Shown: positions 31,007 to 39,321 of the stretch, in pieces
Numbering within the stretch: position 1 is the stretch's first letter
Layout: every line of letters begins with the position of its first letter
Source of the DNA: Balneatrix alpica DSM 16621
Lineage (GTDB): Bacteria; Pseudomonadota; Gammaproteobacteria; Pseudomonadales; Balneatricaceae
Direction of reading: 5' to 3'
Assembly (NCBI RefSeq): GCF_000619885.1
Contig: NZ_KK211040.1
Location: 303,192-367,191, forward strand
Length of the DNA: 64,000 nt
Made by a program: the position numbers and the translations under genes
Notes under the pieces: generated by a model
The model's input: the letters and a program-made list of their open reading frames with translations, nothing else
Databases searched by the model: none
What the model was told of the DNA's origin: nothing

Positions 31007-31576
31007 GTGATGTCGCTGAAAAACCGCCTGATCCTTGGCTTGGCCATGCTCCTAGCAGCGATGGCACTACTGCGTTTTGAACTCAGAAGCCCCGATCAAC
31101 CCATACTCAGCTTACAAACACTGGATGGGGAAACCGCTGACGCCTACCTGCTTAGCGTACATAGTCAACGCTTTGATACCGAAGGCAAACTCAGTTCCGA
31201 GCTGCATAGCCCGCGGATAGATCACTTTGCAGGCCAAGCGCTCAGCCTGTTACAAACTCCGCGCTTCCTCAGCTACGGTGAACAGAACCTCTGGCAAGCT
31301 ACCTCCCTGCATGGTCGCTACCGGGATGATGGTTCCTGGCTGGAACTGATTGACGAAGTGGACATTCAGCGCCTGGATAACACTTCTACTCCTCCGCGCC
31401 TGCGTACACCTTGGTTAGCGATAGAGCCACCTAACAAACTTGCGCATAGTGACCGAGAGGTCACGCTCACTGATGCCAATGGCATTACCGAAGCCATCGG
31501 AATGCGCCTAAACTGGCAAAGCGAACAACTTGAACTCCTTTCACAGGTACGTGCCCGCTATGAAACTAAACACTAA
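31007..31576 (+). CDS. lptC: LPS export protein LptC
   Basis: Bitopic inner-membrane protein that passes LPS from LptBFG to LptA. One N-terminal span (LILGLAMLLAAMALLRF) is followed by a periplasmic beta-jellyroll (AYLLSVHSQRFDTEGKLSSE...). Length is about 189 aa. A GTG at 31007 has GGAG at good spacing; the next codon is an ATG and may be used instead. Its end overlaps lptA by 17 bases. Confidence 0.92.
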   Translation: MMSLKNRLILGLAMLLAAMALLRFELRSPDQPILSLQTLDGETADAYLLSVHSQRFDTEGKLSSELHSPRIDHFAGQALSLLQTPRFLSYGEQNLWQATSLHGRYRDDGSWLELIDEVDIQRLDNTSTPPRLRTPWLAIEPPNKLAHSDREVTLTDANGITEAIGMRLNWQSEQLELLSQVRARYETKH

Positions 31577-32057
31577 AGCTCTGGGGCTGCTACTAGGCCT
31601 GCTTCCAGCCTTGACCCAAGCGCTCCCGGAAGACCGTGAACAGCCGGTGCATATCACCGCTGACCAAGCCGCGCTGGACGATGCCAAGGGTATCGTTACC
31701 TACACCGGCAATGTTCTCATCACTCAAGGCAGCCTCAAAATCGAAGCGGATAAAGCCGTGTTATACCTTGAGCAGGGTGAACTGGTTAGAGCTGAAGCCT
31801 TTGGCAAACCGGCTCATTATCAACAACAGCCAAAAGCCAAAGATCCCCTAACCCACGCCTATGGCGATGTCATTGAATACAAGGTGAAAGAAGATACCCT
31901 CACCGCCAATGGCCAAGCCAAGCTCACCCAAAACCAAGACACCTTTACAGGCGCCCGTATCCACTACGATATTGCCAAGGGGCTGGTCAATGCCTATAGC
32001 GGCAAACAGAGTGGGCAACGGGTAGAAATGGTCCTTCAGCCGAAGAAAAAGAATTAA
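31560..32057 (+). CDS. lptA: Periplasmic LPS-transport bridge protein LptA
   Basis: OstA-family protein that polymerises head to tail to carry LPS across the periplasm. A signal peptide (residues 1 to about 21, ending LTQA) is followed by [37 protein letters not shown], the core of the jellyroll. I choose the ATG at 31560 because it gives a proper signal peptide; an upstream ATG at 31530 does not. The pseudomonad orthologue is called LptH. Length is 165 aa. Confidence 0.94.
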   Translation: MKLNTKALGLLLGLLPALTQALPEDREQPVHITADQAALDDAKGIVTYTGNVLITQGSLKIEADKAVLYLEQGELVRAEAFGKPAHYQQQPKAKDPLTHAYGDVIEYKVKEDTLTANGQAKLTQNQDTFTGARIHYDIAKGLVNAYSGKQSGQRVEMVLQPKKKN

Positions 32058-32059
32058 CC

Positions 32060-32785
32060 ATGCGCGAACTACACGCCCAGCACCTGGGTAAAAGCTACAA
32101 ACAGCGGCAGGTAGTCAAAGACGTTTCGCTCAAGGTGAAGCAAGGCCAAGTAGTTGGCCTGCTTGGCCCCAATGGCGCAGGCAAAACCACCTGTTTTTAT
32201 ATGATGGTGGGCATCGTTGCAGCCGATAAGGGATGCATCAGCCTTGATGGACGTGACCTAAGCGCCAGCCCAGTGCACGAACGCGCCCAAGCCGGCATTG
32301 GCTATTTACCCCAGGAAGCTTCGGTATTTCGCAAGCTCAGTGTGGCCGATAACATTCTTGCCATTCTGGAAACCCGTACCGACCTTTCCCCCCAGCAACG
32401 CCAGCAACAGTTAGAACAACTGCTGGAAGAGTTCCACCTTACCCATCTCAAGTCCAGCCTGGGTATGAGCCTGTCAGGGGGGGAACGACGCCGGGTAGAA
32501 ATTGCTCGTGCCCTAGCACTTGATCCCAGTTTTATTTTGCTGGATGAACCCTTTGCTGGCGTGGATCCTATTTCCGTGGCGGATATTCAAAAAATTATTC
32601 AGCACCTGAAAGCCCGCCAGCTAGGCGTCCTGATCACTGACCACAATGTCCGTGAAACTCTAGCTATTTGCGATCATGCTTACATCGTCAATGAAGGCAC
32701 TATTCTGGCGGAAGGCGATGCCGAAGCGATCCTCAATAACCAGCAAGTACGCCAAGTTTATCTGGGCGAACACTTCCGCTTTTAA
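32060..32785 (+). CDS. lptB: LPS export ATPase LptB
   Basis: Cytoplasmic ABC ATPase of the LptB2FG exporter. Walker [28 protein letters not shown] after the Q-loop, signature [15 protein letters not shown], Walker [15 protein letters not shown] and switch His in [11 protein letters not shown] are all present. Length is 241 aa. lptF and lptG are not in the window, as is usual. Confidence 0.97.
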   Translation: MRELHAQHLGKSYKQRQVVKDVSLKVKQGQVVGLLGPNGAGKTTCFYMMVGIVAADKGCISLDGRDLSASPVHERAQAGIGYLPQEASVFRKLSVADNILAILETRTDLSPQQRQQQLEQLLEEFHLTHLKSSLGMSLSGGERRRVEIARALALDPSFILLDEPFAGVDPISVADIQKIIQHLKARQLGVLITDHNVRETLAICDHAYIVNEGTILAEGDAEAILNNQQVRQVYLGEHFRF

Positions 32786-32882
32786 GAACAGCGCTGCCGG
32801 AGCATCGCTTTTCCTAGCCAGGGCCACTAGAATGCAAAGACCCCTGAATTCGATGAAGAGTTGAGTAGCATCTTCCATCCTT

Positions 32883-34361
32883 ATGAAACCCGCTCTACAA
32901 CTAAAAATCGGCCAACAGCTGACCATGACCCCCCAGCTGCAGCAAGCCATCAAGCTTCTGCAGCTTTCCACCCTGGATTTGCAACAGGAAATTCAGGCCG
33001 CCCTGGACAGCAACCCCCTTCTTGAGTTGGAAGAAGAGCAGGACTATGCCGCAGCCACGCCTGACTATGAACAAGGCCTGCAAGAACTGGACAAACAACT
33101 CAGCGCCGCAGAACCAGGCAATCAAAGTGAAACCGATAGTGATTGGGTGAACGATATCCCTGACGAACTGTCGGTAGACAGCAACTGGGAAGACACCTTC
33201 ACCAGCAGCTTACCTGCCAGTCACGATAGTGAAGGTTATGATTTTGAATCTCGCACTGGTACCGCAGAAAGCTTGCAGTCCCATTTGGAGTGGCAACTTA
33301 ACCTTACCCCCATGACGGATCGCGACCGTCTAGTTGCCACGGCCATCATCGACAGCATTTCTCCTGAAGGCTATCTCACTTCCAGTCTGGAAGATCTACA
33401 TGAAAGCCTGCACGATCCGGAAGATGAAGACCCCCTGGAGCTTGACGAAGTTGTTGCGGTCTTACACCGTATCCAACAGTTTGACCCCCCAGGGGTAGCA
33501 GCTCGTGACCTGGGTGAGTGTTTGTTAATCCAGCTACGTCAACTGGCTGCGGATACTCCTTGGCGTGAGCAAGCGATGCAGATTGTGGCAGAGCATTTAC
33601 AGCTACTCGGCACCCGGGACTATGCCAATTTACTCCGACGCACCAAGCTCAGCGAAGCCGAGCTAGCTGAAGTCATTCAGTTGATTCAATCCCTCAATCC
33701 CCGCCCTGGCGCCAGCATAGAAAGTGGCGACTCAGAGTATGTAGTGCCTGATGTGGTGGTCAGCAAGCGACAGGATGTCTGGCATGTTGAACTCAATCCA
33801 GATGCCATGCCCAAGCTCAGAGTCAATCACAGCTATGCCAGCTTGATCCGTCGCGCCGATAACAGCAGTGATAATACCTATCTAAAAAACCAGCTGCAGG
33901 AAGCTCGCTGGTTTATTAAAAGCCTACAAAGTCGTAATGACACTCTACTCAAAGTGGCAACCAAAATTGTTGAACTGCAACTCGACTTTTTTGAACAAGG
34001 AGAGGAGGCCATGCGACCGATGGTACTGGCAGATATTGCCCAAGCCGTCGAAATGCATGAATCAACCATCTCACGCGTCACTACCCAAAAATACATGCAT
34101 ACTCCGCGCGGAGTATTTGAGCTGAAGTTCTTCTTCTCCAGCCATGTAGGTACCAGCGATGGAGGCGAGGCCTCCTCGACCGCGATTCGCGCCATGATCA
34201 AAAAACTGATCGCCGAAGAACCGCCCAAAAAACCGCTCAGTGACGCCAAGTTAGCAACATTACTTGAAAAACAAGGTATTAACGTCGCCAGACGCACCGT
34301 TGCCAAGTACCGAGAAGCAATGAACATTCCACCTTCAAATGAACGCAAACGTTTGATTTAA
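32883..34361 (+). CDS. rpoN: RNA polymerase sigma-54 factor RpoN
   Basis: Alternative sigma factor that needs enhancer-binding ATPases and reads -24/-12 promoters. Region I is Gln-rich ([31 protein letters not shown]), followed by an acidic region II (about 55-120). The core-binding domain has [19 protein letters not shown], and the C-terminal RpoN box reads [15 protein letters not shown] near residue 470. Length is 492 aa. The rpoN-hpf-ptsN-rapZ-npr order is conserved. A strong -24/-12-type match occurs upstream of mgtE in this window. Confidence 0.98.
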   Translation: MKPALQLKIGQQLTMTPQLQQAIKLLQLSTLDLQQEIQAALDSNPLLELEEEQDYAAATPDYEQGLQELDKQLSAAEPGNQSETDSDWVNDIPDELSVDSNWEDTFTSSLPASHDSEGYDFESRTGTAESLQSHLEWQLNLTPMTDRDRLVATAIIDSISPEGYLTSSLEDLHESLHDPEDEDPLELDEVVAVLHRIQQFDPPGVAARDLGECLLIQLRQLAADTPWREQAMQIVAEHLQLLGTRDYANLLRRTKLSEAELAEVIQLIQSLNPRPGASIESGDSEYVVPDVVVSKRQDVWHVELNPDAMPKLRVNHSYASLIRRADNSSDNTYLKNQLQEARWFIKSLQSRNDTLLKVATKIVELQLDFFEQGEEAMRPMVLADIAQAVEMHESTISRVTTQKYMHTPRGVFELKFFFSSHVGTSDGGEASSTAIRAMIKKLIAEEPPKKPLSDAKLATLLEKQGINVARRTVAKYREAMNIPPSNERKRLI

Positions 34362-34402
34362 CCCCATAAAGCGGGGTTGACGGAGCACCAGGAGTTGGTG
34401 CT
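34360..34402 (+). other. Two short hairpins between rpoN and hpf
   Basis: AACCCC (34360-34365) pairs with GGGGTT (34373-34378), and AGCACCA (34384-34390) pairs with TGGTGCT (34396-34402) around the loop GGAGT. Neither is followed by a T run, so they are not standard terminators. They lie in the 89-base gap before hpf and may mark RNA processing or differential stability within the operon. Confidence 0.5.
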
Positions 34403-34450
34403 ATATAGAGACTAACTAGGGATCACCCACCAGCAACTCAGGAGAGTGCT

Positions 34451-34759
34451 ATGCAGATCAATATTACTGGCCATCAGCTGGAACTCACCGCAGCCCTCAC
34501 TGACTACGTGCACTCCAAATTTCAAAAGCTGGAGCGTCACTTCGACAACATCACCAACGTGCAGGTAACCCTCACCGTAGAAAAGCAGCGTCAAATTTCG
34601 GAAGCGGATGTGCACATCGCTGGCGGCCAGCTGTTTGCCACCAACGAAGCAGCTGATATGTATGCCGCCATTGATGGCTTAATCGACAAACTGGATCGTC
34701 AACTGCTCAAGCACAAAGAGAAAAACCAAGATCGTATGCAAGGTGCCATGGCGCGCTAA
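34451..34759 (+). CDS. hpf: Ribosome hibernation promoting factor HPF (short form)
   Basis: Binds the 30S decoding region and favours 100S ribosome dimers in stationary phase. INITGHQLELTAALTDYVHSKFQKLERHFDNITNVQVTL is the S30AE signature, and the basic second helix contains DRQLLKHKEKNQD. At 102 aa it is the short gammaproteobacterial form. It follows rpoN as in most relatives. Confidence 0.96.
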   Translation: MQINITGHQLELTAALTDYVHSKFQKLERHFDNITNVQVTLTVEKQRQISEADVHIAGGQLFATNEAADMYAAIDGLIDKLDRQLLKHKEKNQDRMQGAMAR

Positions 34760-34768
34760 CTCTTCTTT

Positions 34769-35221
34769 ATGCAACTTGAATCCATCCTCAGTGAAGGCTG
34801 CACCCTAAACGGTGCAGCCTGGGGCAGTAAAAAACGTGTCCTCGAACAAGCCAGCTCTTTGCTGGCTTCTCAATATCCCAACCTTGATCTGGATGATATC
34901 TTCAACGGCCTGATTGGTCGTGAACGCCTAGGGAGTACTGGTCTGGGTGATGGCATTGCCATTCCTCACTGCCGTCTCGAAGGCTGCGAACAAGTCATAG
35001 GGGCATTAATCCATTTGGCTGAGCCAGTCGACTTCGACGCCCGCGATGGTCAACCTGTTGACTTGGTATTTGTCTTAATCGCCCCAGAACAAGCCCATGA
35101 CTCCCATCTACAAGCATTAGCCAGTGTGGCATCGTTGATGCAAAGTGCTGACAACCGGGCACGACTGCGTCGTGCTGACAGTGACAGTCACCTTTATCGT
35201 ACCGCGGTAGGGCTAGCTTAA
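34769..35221 (+). CDS. ptsN: Nitrogen-type PTS enzyme IIA PtsN
   Basis: Regulatory EIIA(Ntr) that takes phosphate from NPr and, in enterics, controls potassium uptake and other targets. The phosphorylation site is His67 in DGIAIPHCRL. ERLGSTGLGDG before it and VDLVFVLIAPEQAHDSHLQALASVA after it complete the family pattern. Length is 150 aa. The stop overlaps the rapZ start. EI(Ntr), PtsP, is not in the window. Confidence 0.96.
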   Translation: MQLESILSEGCTLNGAAWGSKKRVLEQASSLLASQYPNLDLDDIFNGLIGRERLGSTGLGDGIAIPHCRLEGCEQVIGALIHLAEPVDFDARDGQPVDLVFVLIAPEQAHDSHLQALASVASLMQSADNRARLRRADSDSHLYRTAVGLA

Positions 35222-36087
35222 TGCGCTTAATTATCATCAGTGGTCGCTCAGGCTCCGGTAAAAGTACGGCACTACATGTACTCGAGGACCTGGGTTACTA
35301 CTGTATTGATAATTTACCGGTTGAACTGTTACTCCCTCTTTGCGAACAAATTCGTCGCGATAAGGAAAACTCCGCCAGCGAAGAAAAACGCCTACTGGCA
35401 GTCAGCATTGATGCGCGCAACCTACATGCCGGCCTGAAGCTGTTACCAGGTTTACTACCTGAATTGGAAAATCTGGGTGTACAGGTTGAGGTGCTCTATC
35501 TGGATGCAGAAGAAAGCGTACTGCTACAACGCTTTAGCGCTACTCGTCGCAAGCATCCGCTGTCGACTCCTGAGCGCAGCTTACAAGAAGCACTACGAGC
35601 AGAGCGTCAGCTACTACAACCGATTGCCAATTGTGCTGCGTTGACCATTGATACTACTCGCATGACGCTCTATGACCTGCGAGATATGGTGCGCATTCGC
35701 GTTGCCGCCCGGGAACAAGAACTGGCGGTGCTATTTTTATCTTTTGGCTTCAAGCACGGCGTTCCTTTGGATGCCGACTTGGTATTCGATGTACGCTGCT
35801 TGCCTAACCCCCACTGGATTCCTCAGCTACGTGGTCATACCGGTAAAGAGCAGCCGGTGATAGATTATCTCAGCCACGAGCCCGCCGTGGTCAAAATGGA
35901 GCAAGACCTGTGTCATTTTTTAACCAGCTGGTTACCCTCCTATGAGCAAAACAATCGCGCCTATGTAACAGTGGCTATTGGCTGTACTGGCGGGCAACAT
36001 CGCTCAGTATTTTTGGCGGAACGTCTTTTTGCTCACTTCGCTGCAGAACGCCCCAATATTCAGGTCAGACATCGGGAGTTAGACTGA
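35221..36087 (+). CDS. rapZ: RNase adapter protein RapZ (YvcJ family)
   Basis: P-loop protein that in E. coli binds the sRNA GlmZ and presents it to RNase E, setting GlmS levels. Walker A is SGRSGSGKSTALHVLEDLG at the N-terminus. The C-terminal RNA-binding half has FGFKHGVPLDADLVFDVRCLPNP and VAIGCTGGQHRSVFLAERL. Length is 288 aa. Whether a GlmZ-like RNA exists in this organism cannot be told from the window. Confidence 0.96.
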   Translation: MRLIIISGRSGSGKSTALHVLEDLGYYCIDNLPVELLLPLCEQIRRDKENSASEEKRLLAVSIDARNLHAGLKLLPGLLPELENLGVQVEVLYLDAEESVLLQRFSATRRKHPLSTPERSLQEALRAERQLLQPIANCAALTIDTTRMTLYDLRDMVRIRVAAREQELAVLFLSFGFKHGVPLDADLVFDVRCLPNPHWIPQLRGHTGKEQPVIDYLSHEPAVVKMEQDLCHFLTSWLPSYEQNNRAYVTVAIGCTGGQHRSVFLAERLFAHFAAERPNIQVRHRELD

Positions 36088-36088
36088 C

Positions 36089-36361
36089 ATGCTCGAACAA
36101 CGCATCACGCTAATTAATAAACTTGGCCTGCATGCCCGAGCCACTGCCAAGCTGATTAATGTTACCACCCAATTCAGTAGCAAAATTATGATGGGCCGTA
36201 GCCCAGATCGCCTGGTGGATGCGAAAAGCATCATGTCCGTGATGCTACTCGCTGCCAGCAAAGGCACCGAACTGTACTTCCAGATCGAAGGCAACGACGA
36301 GACTGAAGCCTGGCAAGCCATTGAGGAAATCATCCTGCAACGCTTTGGTGAAGAAGAGTAA
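36089..36361 (+). CDS. npr: HPr-family phosphocarrier NPr (PtsO)
   Basis: Phosphocarrier of the nitrogen-type PTS that passes phosphate from PtsP to PtsN. Active-site His15 lies in INKLGLHARATAKL; the Ser region is DAKSIMSVMLLAASKGTEL. Length 90 aa is typical. It ends the kdsD-to-npr series. Confidence 0.96.
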   Translation: MLEQRITLINKLGLHARATAKLINVTTQFSSKIMMGRSPDRLVDAKSIMSVMLLAASKGTELYFQIEGNDETEAWQAIEEIILQRFGEEE

Positions 36362-36437
36362 TCTCACCCCGCCCCTGCTAACACGCCAAATATCGCCGCT
36401 TTGCCGCGGCTAGATTTCTTCCCCCGCCAGCCTTACA

Positions 36438-36459
36438 TATAATGGGCACGCCCTATGCA
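36438..36459 (+). promoter_or_regulatory. Overlapping sigma-70 -10 and sigma-54-like -24/-12 upstream of mgtE
   Basis: A perfect TATAAT lies at 36438-36443, with only a weak -35 (TTTCTT) 17 bases upstream. Immediately after it, GGGCACGCCCTATGCA (36444-36459) matches the sigma-54 pattern TGGCACGN4TTGCA at all but two defined positions and keeps the required GG and GC dinucleotides at correct spacing. The sigma-54 start would fall near 36470 and the sigma-70 start near 36450. The matches are seen directly; use by either sigma factor is inferred. Confidence 0.5.
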
Positions 36460-36504
36460 GGCTAGGCATGCATTTGACCACCCGCTGTATTGAAAGGACT
36501 TCCC

Positions 36505-37857
36505 ATGGCAACGACGCTGGCAAAGAGTCATCTCGACATTCTCAATGAAGCCTTAGAAGCCGGCCAGCTACAACAAGTCCGGCGCTTGCTCAATGTCAGC
36601 CTGAAACCCGCCGATGTTGCCCACCTACTCGAGTCCTCACCACCACGTGAACGCAGTGTACTCTGGAGCCTGGTTGACCAGGAAAACGAAGGGGAAGTCC
36701 TCCAGTATCTCAGCGATGACCTGCAAGAGACCTTCCTGAGTGAAATGAATGCAGAAGAGCTGGTTGCCGCTCTTGAGCATATCGATATCGACGATATTGC
36801 CGACATGCTGCAAAACCTGCCCAGTACCCTGACGGCAGAAGTGCTGCGTTCGATGGACCAACAAGACCGTGAGAGACTAGAGCAGGTACTCTCCTATCCG
36901 GAAGATACTGCCGGCGGTCTAATGAATACAGATACCATTACCGTCCGTCCTGATATCAGTGTGGACACGGTATTACGTTATTTGCGCCGTCATGATGAAA
37001 TTCCTTCTATGACGGACAGTATCTTTGTCGTCAGCCGTAAAGATGCTTTTATCGGCGTGCTGCCACTAGCAAAAATCCTGGTCAGTGACCCTGAGATGAT
37101 GGTACGAGAGGTAATGGATACCGATGCCATTACCATTTCCGCCGATACCCCTGATACCGAAGTAGCCAAACTATTCGAACGACACGATCTGGTCTCTGCG
37201 CCTGTAGTCGATCCAGAAAGCAAACTATTGCTCGGCCGAATCACCATCGACGACGTGGTCGACGTTATCCGTGAAGATGCCGAACACTCCATGATGAGTA
37301 TGGCGGGCTTGGATGACGATGAAGATACCTTTGCCCCGGCTCTCAAAACCACCAAACGCCGGGCCGTATGGCTGGGCATTAACCTAATCACTGCCTTTAT
37401 TGCCTCCGCTGTGATTGGTATTTTTGAAGCGACCATTCAGCAGGTTGTGGCTTTGGCGGTACTAATGCCCATTGTTGCTAGCATGGGGGGGATTGCAGGT
37501 AGCCAGGCCCTAACGTTGATCATTCGCGGTCAGGCACTCGGCCAGGTGGAACGCTCCAATGCCGGCTGGCTGCTCAATCGCGAACTCATTGTTGGCAGTT
37601 TGAACGGCATCCTCTGGGCCATTGTGATTGGCATTGCTGCCATTCTCTGGTTTGAAGACACCACCATCGGCATCGTAATCGGAGCTGCCATTGTCATAAA
37701 CTTGATTGCCGCCGCCCTGGCCGGTACCCTGCTGCCGGTATTACTCAAAGCCTGGAATATCGACCCCGCCCTGGCTGGCAGTGTAATCTTAACCACCATT
37801 ACCGATGTGGTTGGCTTTATGTCCTTTCTAGGACTGGCCACCCTTTTCTATGCCTGA
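36505..37857 (+). CDS. mgtE: Magnesium transporter MgtE
   Basis: Channel-like Mg2+ uptake protein gated by cytoplasmic Mg2+. An N-terminal superhelical domain (about 1-130) is followed by two CBS domains (about 135-260, EDTAGGLMNTDTITVRPD and VSAPVVDPESKLLLGRITIDDVVDVI). Five membrane helices follow (about 285-450), with the pore motif VLMPIVASMGGIAGSQALTLIIRG. I choose the ATG at 36505, preceded by AAAGGA; the frame extends five codons to a TTG. Length is 450 aa. Confidence 0.96.
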   Translation: MATTLAKSHLDILNEALEAGQLQQVRRLLNVSLKPADVAHLLESSPPRERSVLWSLVDQENEGEVLQYLSDDLQETFLSEMNAEELVAALEHIDIDDIADMLQNLPSTLTAEVLRSMDQQDRERLEQVLSYPEDTAGGLMNTDTITVRPDISVDTVLRYLRRHDEIPSMTDSIFVVSRKDAFIGVLPLAKILVSDPEMMVREVMDTDAITISADTPDTEVAKLFERHDLVSAPVVDPESKLLLGRITIDDVVDVIREDAEHSMMSMAGLDDDEDTFAPALKTTKRRAVWLGINLITAFIASAVIGIFEATIQQVVALAVLMPIVASMGGIAGSQALTLIIRGQALGQVERSNAGWLLNRELIVGSLNGILWAIVIGIAAILWFEDTTIGIVIGAAIVINLIAAALAGTLLPVLLKAWNIDPALAGSVILTTITDVVGFMSFLGLATLFYA

Positions 37858-37869
37858 TTTGGATAAGAC

Positions 37870-38385
37870 ATGCAGGACTGGCAACAACACGATCAAGAAG
37901 ACGAAGGCCCCACCAAATCTGAGCTAAAGCGCCAGATGGAGGCCCTGCAAAAACTGGGGCAAAAGCTCACCACCCTGCCCAACGAGCAACTGGCCAAGGT
38001 GCCTATGAGCGACACCCTGGCCAAGGCTGTCGCCGAGCATAAACGCCTCAAGCAAGGGGAAGCTAAGCGGCGCCACCTGCAATATATTGGCAAGGTGATG
38101 CGCTCAGAAGATGCCGAGGCCATTACTCTAGTCGTTGAACGCTTTGAAGCAGGGTCCCAAGCCTACACCCAACACTTCCATCGCCTTGAACGCTGGCGTG
38201 ATCGCTTACTGAGTGAAGGCAACGAGGCCACCGCCGAGCTATTAGCACAGTACCCAGCGTTTGAAGCCCAGCATTTACGCCAGCTCATTCGCAATGCTCA
38301 ACGCGAACAAGCAGCCAATAAGCCGCCAGCCAGTGCGCGCAAGCTGTTTCAGTATCTGCGTGAAGTGATCGAAGCGGCGGAATAA
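37870..38385 (+). CDS. darP: Ribosome biogenesis factor DarP (YjgA)
   Basis: DUF615 protein that associates with late 50S assembly intermediates. PTKSELKRQMEALQKLGQKL is the family N-terminus; KRRHLQYIGKVMR and ARKLFQYLREVIE are further conserved segments. Length is 171 aa, highly charged and helical. In pseudomonads it lies between pmbA and tldD; both are missing here. Confidence 0.94.
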   Translation: MQDWQQHDQEDEGPTKSELKRQMEALQKLGQKLTTLPNEQLAKVPMSDTLAKAVAEHKRLKQGEAKRRHLQYIGKVMRSEDAEAITLVVERFEAGSQAYTQHFHRLERWRDRLLSEGNEATAELLAQYPAFEAQHLRQLIRNAQREQAANKPPASARKLFQYLREVIEAAE

Positions 38386-38403
38386 TTCCCAGACTTCAAA
38401 CTG

Positions 38404-38434
38404 AAAAAACTAGGGGTAGCCATGGTTACCCCTA
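38404..38434 (-). terminator. Terminator after nit
   Basis: TAGGGGTAGCC and GGTTACCCCTA form an 11-bp stem with one G-T pair. On the minus strand it is followed by six T residues (38409-38404), 27 bases after the nit stop. It may also end darP transcripts on the plus strand, though without a T run there. Confidence 0.82.
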
Positions 38435-38460
38435 CACGCTGATTCTGCACCCCGCTACTA

Positions 38461-39321
38461 TCAATCTTCCACTGAACAGCCTTCCACTGAAAAAGTCGGC
38501 AAACGCAGGTGTTGCATAATCGGCATTTGCGCCCTTACTTCCTGCAAACGAGCAGGGTCGAGTAACGCCTCCACCACCCCAGGCCCTTGTGCCAAGCGGT
38601 TCAACACCTGTCCCCAGGCATCCACCACCATGGAGTCGCCAGAGGTCGTGCGGGTTTCCGTGTGCACACCACCCTGATTAGCCGCCAACAGGACACATTG
38701 AGTCTCAATGGCACGGGCACGGACTAATACCTCCCAGTGGGCATCCCCCGTGCGTTTAGTAAAAGCACTTGGCAAGGCAATCAAGCTCGCCCCCTGCTGG
38801 CGGTAGTAACGAAACAGTTCAGGGAAACGCAAGTCATAACAGACTGCCATACCAAGACGCCCCCAAGGAGTATCCACCCATACAGGCTGATCACCCGGTT
38901 CTATCTCACGGGACTCCTGATAGCTACCCTGTGCATCCGCTACCTGTACGTCAAACAGATGGATTTTGTCGTAGCGAGCAACCTCTTCCCCATCCGGACT
39001 TATTAACAAACTAGCTGCTCGCACCCGTCCCTCAATCACACTGCCATCTGGGCGCCGAGCACAGGGTAGCGTTCCAGCCAGAATCCATAGGTTGAGTTTA
39101 CGTGCCTGCTCCCGTAAAAAGCTGCGAATAGGGCCATCAGCATCGCGCTCCTGCCAGCCATACTCCAGCATCTTACCGGTACTAAAGACGGCAAAATTCT
39201 CCGGCAATACCGCCAGCCCAACCCCCTGTTTCGCTGCCCAGCGTAATAGCTGTTCAGCCTGCCGCAGGTTCGCCGTCACATCCGGCTTGCTGACCATTTG
39301 AATCACAGCAACTGCTTTCAT
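38461..39321 (-). CDS. Carbon-nitrogen hydrolase, Nit/deaminated-glutathione amidase type
   Basis: Nitrilase-superfamily amidase, 286 aa. The catalytic triad is Glu41 (LPENFAVF), Lys119 (RYDKIHLFDV) and Cys161 (AVCYDLRFPELF), and the segment ALPSAFTKRTGDAHWEVL is typical of the Nit1/YbeM/YafV-like repair amidases. The substrate is most likely deaminated glutathione, by family. It overlaps the yhdP start and ends the yhdP-rng transcript. Confidence 0.92.
   Translation of the reverse strand: MKAVAVIQMVSKPDVTANLRQAEQLLRWAAKQGVGLAVLPENFAVFSTGKMLEYGWQERDADGPIRSFLREQARKLNLWILAGTLPCARRPDGSVIEGRVRAASLLISPDGEEVARYDKIHLFDVQVADAQGSYQESREIEPGDQPVWVDTPWGRLGMAVCYDLRFPELFRYYRQQGASLIALPSAFTKRTGDAHWEVLVRARAIETQCVLLAANQGGVHTETRTTSGDSMVVDAWGQVLNRLAQGPGVVEALLDPARLQEVRAQMPIMQHLRLPTFSVEGCSVED

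Noticed and set aside
34360..34402. Terminator after rpoN
   Set aside because: Neither hairpin is followed by a T run, and the downstream genes are normally co-transcribed with rpoN.
36362..36504. Magnesium riboswitch (M-box type) before mgtE
   Set aside because: The leader is only about 35-55 bases from the predicted starts, and no multi-stem structure or terminator was seen.
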